This document shows, piece after piece, positions 11,788-12,907 of a stretch of DNA of 12,907 nucleotides. Made by a program: the position numbers and the translations under genes. Position 1 is the first letter of the stretch, and each line of letters opens with the position of its first letter. This DNA comes from JACDAN01 sp035776735 (GTDB lineage Bacteria; Actinomycetota; Thermoleophilia; Gaiellales; Gaiellaceae): positions 1 to 12,907 of the forward strand of contig DASSSO010000197.1 of the NCBI GenBank assembly GCA_035776735.1, read 5' to 3'. Below the pieces are notes generated by a model. The model was not told where the DNA came from. It did not search any database and saw only the letters and a program-made list of their open reading frames with translations.

Positions 11788-12907
11788 CTAGCTCTCGTCG
11801 GCGGGCTCGTCGTCGCTCGAGCCGTCGTCGCCCTCGGCCTTGGGCTCCTCGGGGGGAACCGTAACCTTCTCCTCGACTGGCATCGCGCCGGGGATGACGG
11901 TGATGTCGACCTCGTCCTCGTTCTCCGTGCTGCGGTTGACGAGGATCGTCGAGCCGGGGTCGATGTTGCGGCCGAGGACGAAATCGGCGAGCGGGTCCTC
12001 GATGAAGCGCTGGATCGCGCGGCGCAGCGGCCGGGCGCCCATCGTCGGGTCGTAGCCCTTGTCGACGAGAAGCTCCTTCGCCTCCGGCGTCAGCTGGATC
12101 TCGGCCTGGTGCTCGTGCATCTGCACCTCGAGGCGGTGCATCTGCAGGTCGACGATCGTGAGGATCTCCTCGCGGGTCAGCTTGTGGAAGACGATCACCT
12201 CGTCGATGCGGTTCAGGAGCTCCGGGCGGAAGACCTTCTTCAGCTCGCCCATGATCCGGTCCTTCATCTCCTCGTAGGAGAGGCCGGTGTCGTCGCCGAG
12301 CGAGAAGCCGAGCGTCTGGTTCTTCGAGATCGTGCCGGCGCCGATGTTCGACGTCATGATCACGATCGTGTTCCGGAAGTCGACCTTGCGGCCCTGGGCG
12401 TCCGTCAGCTTCCCGTCCTCCAGGATCTGGAGCAGGATGTTGAAGACGTCCGGGTGCGCCTTCTCGATCTCGTCGAGCAGGACGACCGAGTACGGCTTGC
12501 GGCGCACGGCCTCCGTGAGCTGGCCGCCCTCGTCGTAGCCGATGTAGCCCGGGGGCGAGCCGACGAGCCGGGACACGGAGTGCTTCTCCATGTACTCCGA
12601 CATGTCGACCTGGATCATCGCGTCCTCGTCGCCGAACAGGAACTCGGCGAGCGTGCGTGCCAGCTCGGTCTTCCCGACGCCCGAGGGGCCGAGGAAGATG
12701 AACGAGCCGGTCGGGCGCTTGGGGTCCTTGATCCCGGCGCGGGCGCGGCGGATCGACTTGGAGACCGCGACGATCGCCTCCTCCTGGCCGATCACGCGCT
12801 TGTGCAGCTCCTCCTCCATGCGGATCAGCTTCTGCGTCTCCGCCTCGGTGAGCTTGAAGACCGGGATGCCCGTCCACATCGAGACGATGTCCGCGATCTC
12901 GTCCTCG
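11788..12907 (-). CDS. clpC: ATP-dependent Clp protease ATP-binding subunit ClpC, C-terminal part
   Basis: The frame runs off the right edge of the window (EDEIADIVSMWTGIPVFKL), so only the second AAA+ module is present, about 373 residues. ClpC unfolds substrates and feeds them into ClpP. Seen, numbered from the Met at 12879: Walker A GPSGVGKTE (64-72), Walker B with SVVLLDEIEKAHPDVFN (131-147), pore loop GYIGYDEGGQ (111-120), sensor 1 TIVIMTSN (171-178), ClpP-docking tripeptide LGF (190-192) inside NQTLGFSLG, arginine finger region FRPELLNRIDEVIVF, and sensor 2 GARPLRRAIQ (281-290). The tail from about 348 is very acidic (EGDDGSSDDEPADES). The TG.P.F motif and the docking loop support ClpC rather than ClpB, which lacks ClpP docking. 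The stop codon touches that of the convergent P-loop gene with no intergenic base. Confidence 0.95.
   Translation of the reverse strand, partial: EDEIADIVSMWTGIPVFKLTEAETQKLIRMEEELHKRVIGQEEAIVAVSKSIRRARAGIKDPKRPTGSFIFLGPSGVGKTELARTLAEFLFGDEDAMIQVDMSEYMEKHSVSRLVGSPPGYIGYDEGGQLTEAVRRKPYSVVLLDEIEKAHPDVFNILLQILEDGKLTDAQGRKVDFRNTIVIMTSNIGAGTISKNQTLGFSLGDDTGLSYEEMKDRIMGELKKVFRPELLNRIDEVIVFHKLTREEILTIVDLQMHRLEVQMHEHQAEIQLTPEAKELLVDKGYDPTMGARPLRRAIQRFIEDPLADFVLGRNIDPGSTILVNRSTENEDEVDITVIPGAMPVEEKVTVPPEEPKAEGDDGSSDDEPADES

Noticed and set aside
11072..12877. Open minus-strand frame of about 600 codons overlapping clpC and the P-loop gene
   Set aside because: It is clpC read one frame off; clpC motifs are clear in the correct frame.
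1..12907. CRISPR arrays, insertion sequences, attachment sites, tRNA or rRNA genes
   Set aside because: No regularly spaced repeats, transposase or integrase motifs, terminal repeats, or tRNA-like folds were noticed on either strand.

Overview
The window reads as chromosomal DNA of a high-GC actinobacterium. Third codon positions are overwhelmingly G/C, several genes start with GTG or TTG, and a CarD/CdnL RNA polymerase regulator sits directly upstream of ispD. The neighbourhood clpC, radA, carD, ispD, ispF, with mutY close by, resembles the mycobacterial clpC1/mutY/radA/carD/ispD/ispF region and the Bacillus clpC-radA-disA-ispD-ispF region. The order, with a PHP phosphatase between ispD and ispF, suggests a deep lineage such as Thermoleophilia (Gaiellales/Solirubrobacterales); that placement is inference.

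Left part (1-2956, + strand): two tandem paralogous LuxR-type regulators (the first cut by the window edge, the second carrying a one-base frameshift), an endonuclease/exonuclease/phosphatase (EEP) fold protein and a compact MutY adenine glycosylase. They are packed with 1-, 1- and 10-base gaps, so they are probably one transcript. MutY runs 21 bases into the 3' end of ispF on the other strand.

Core minus-strand block (2936-6920): radA, then carD with its own promoter-like -10, a leader hairpin and a TTG start, then ispD, a HisK-type PHP phosphatase and ispF. The last three are chained by 4-base stop/start overlaps. This block joins recombination repair (RadA), rRNA/growth-rate transcription control (CarD) and two MEP-pathway isoprenoid enzymes.

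Accessory plus-strand block (7046-11787): a secreted five-repeat TolB-like protein, a secreted NHL-repeat protein, a JmjC/cupin-type putative Fe(II)/2-oxoglutarate oxygenase with leaderless-promoter geometry, an FMN-dependent alpha-hydroxy-acid oxidase, and a small P-loop protein with two compensating frameshifts. It ends base-to-base against the stop codon of clpC, whose C-terminal half fills the right edge on the minus strand. This block lies between radA and clpC, where several lineages keep disA; no disA is present in the window.

No tRNA, rRNA, CRISPR array, insertion sequence or phage gene was seen. I do not see a clear new defence or biosynthetic system. The most informative observations are three single-base reading-frame breaks in short G/C runs, the structured carD leader, the accessory insertion into a conserved neighbourhood, and the possible base-excision-repair pairing of the EEP protein with MutY. 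No gene-free stretch exceeds 300 bases.
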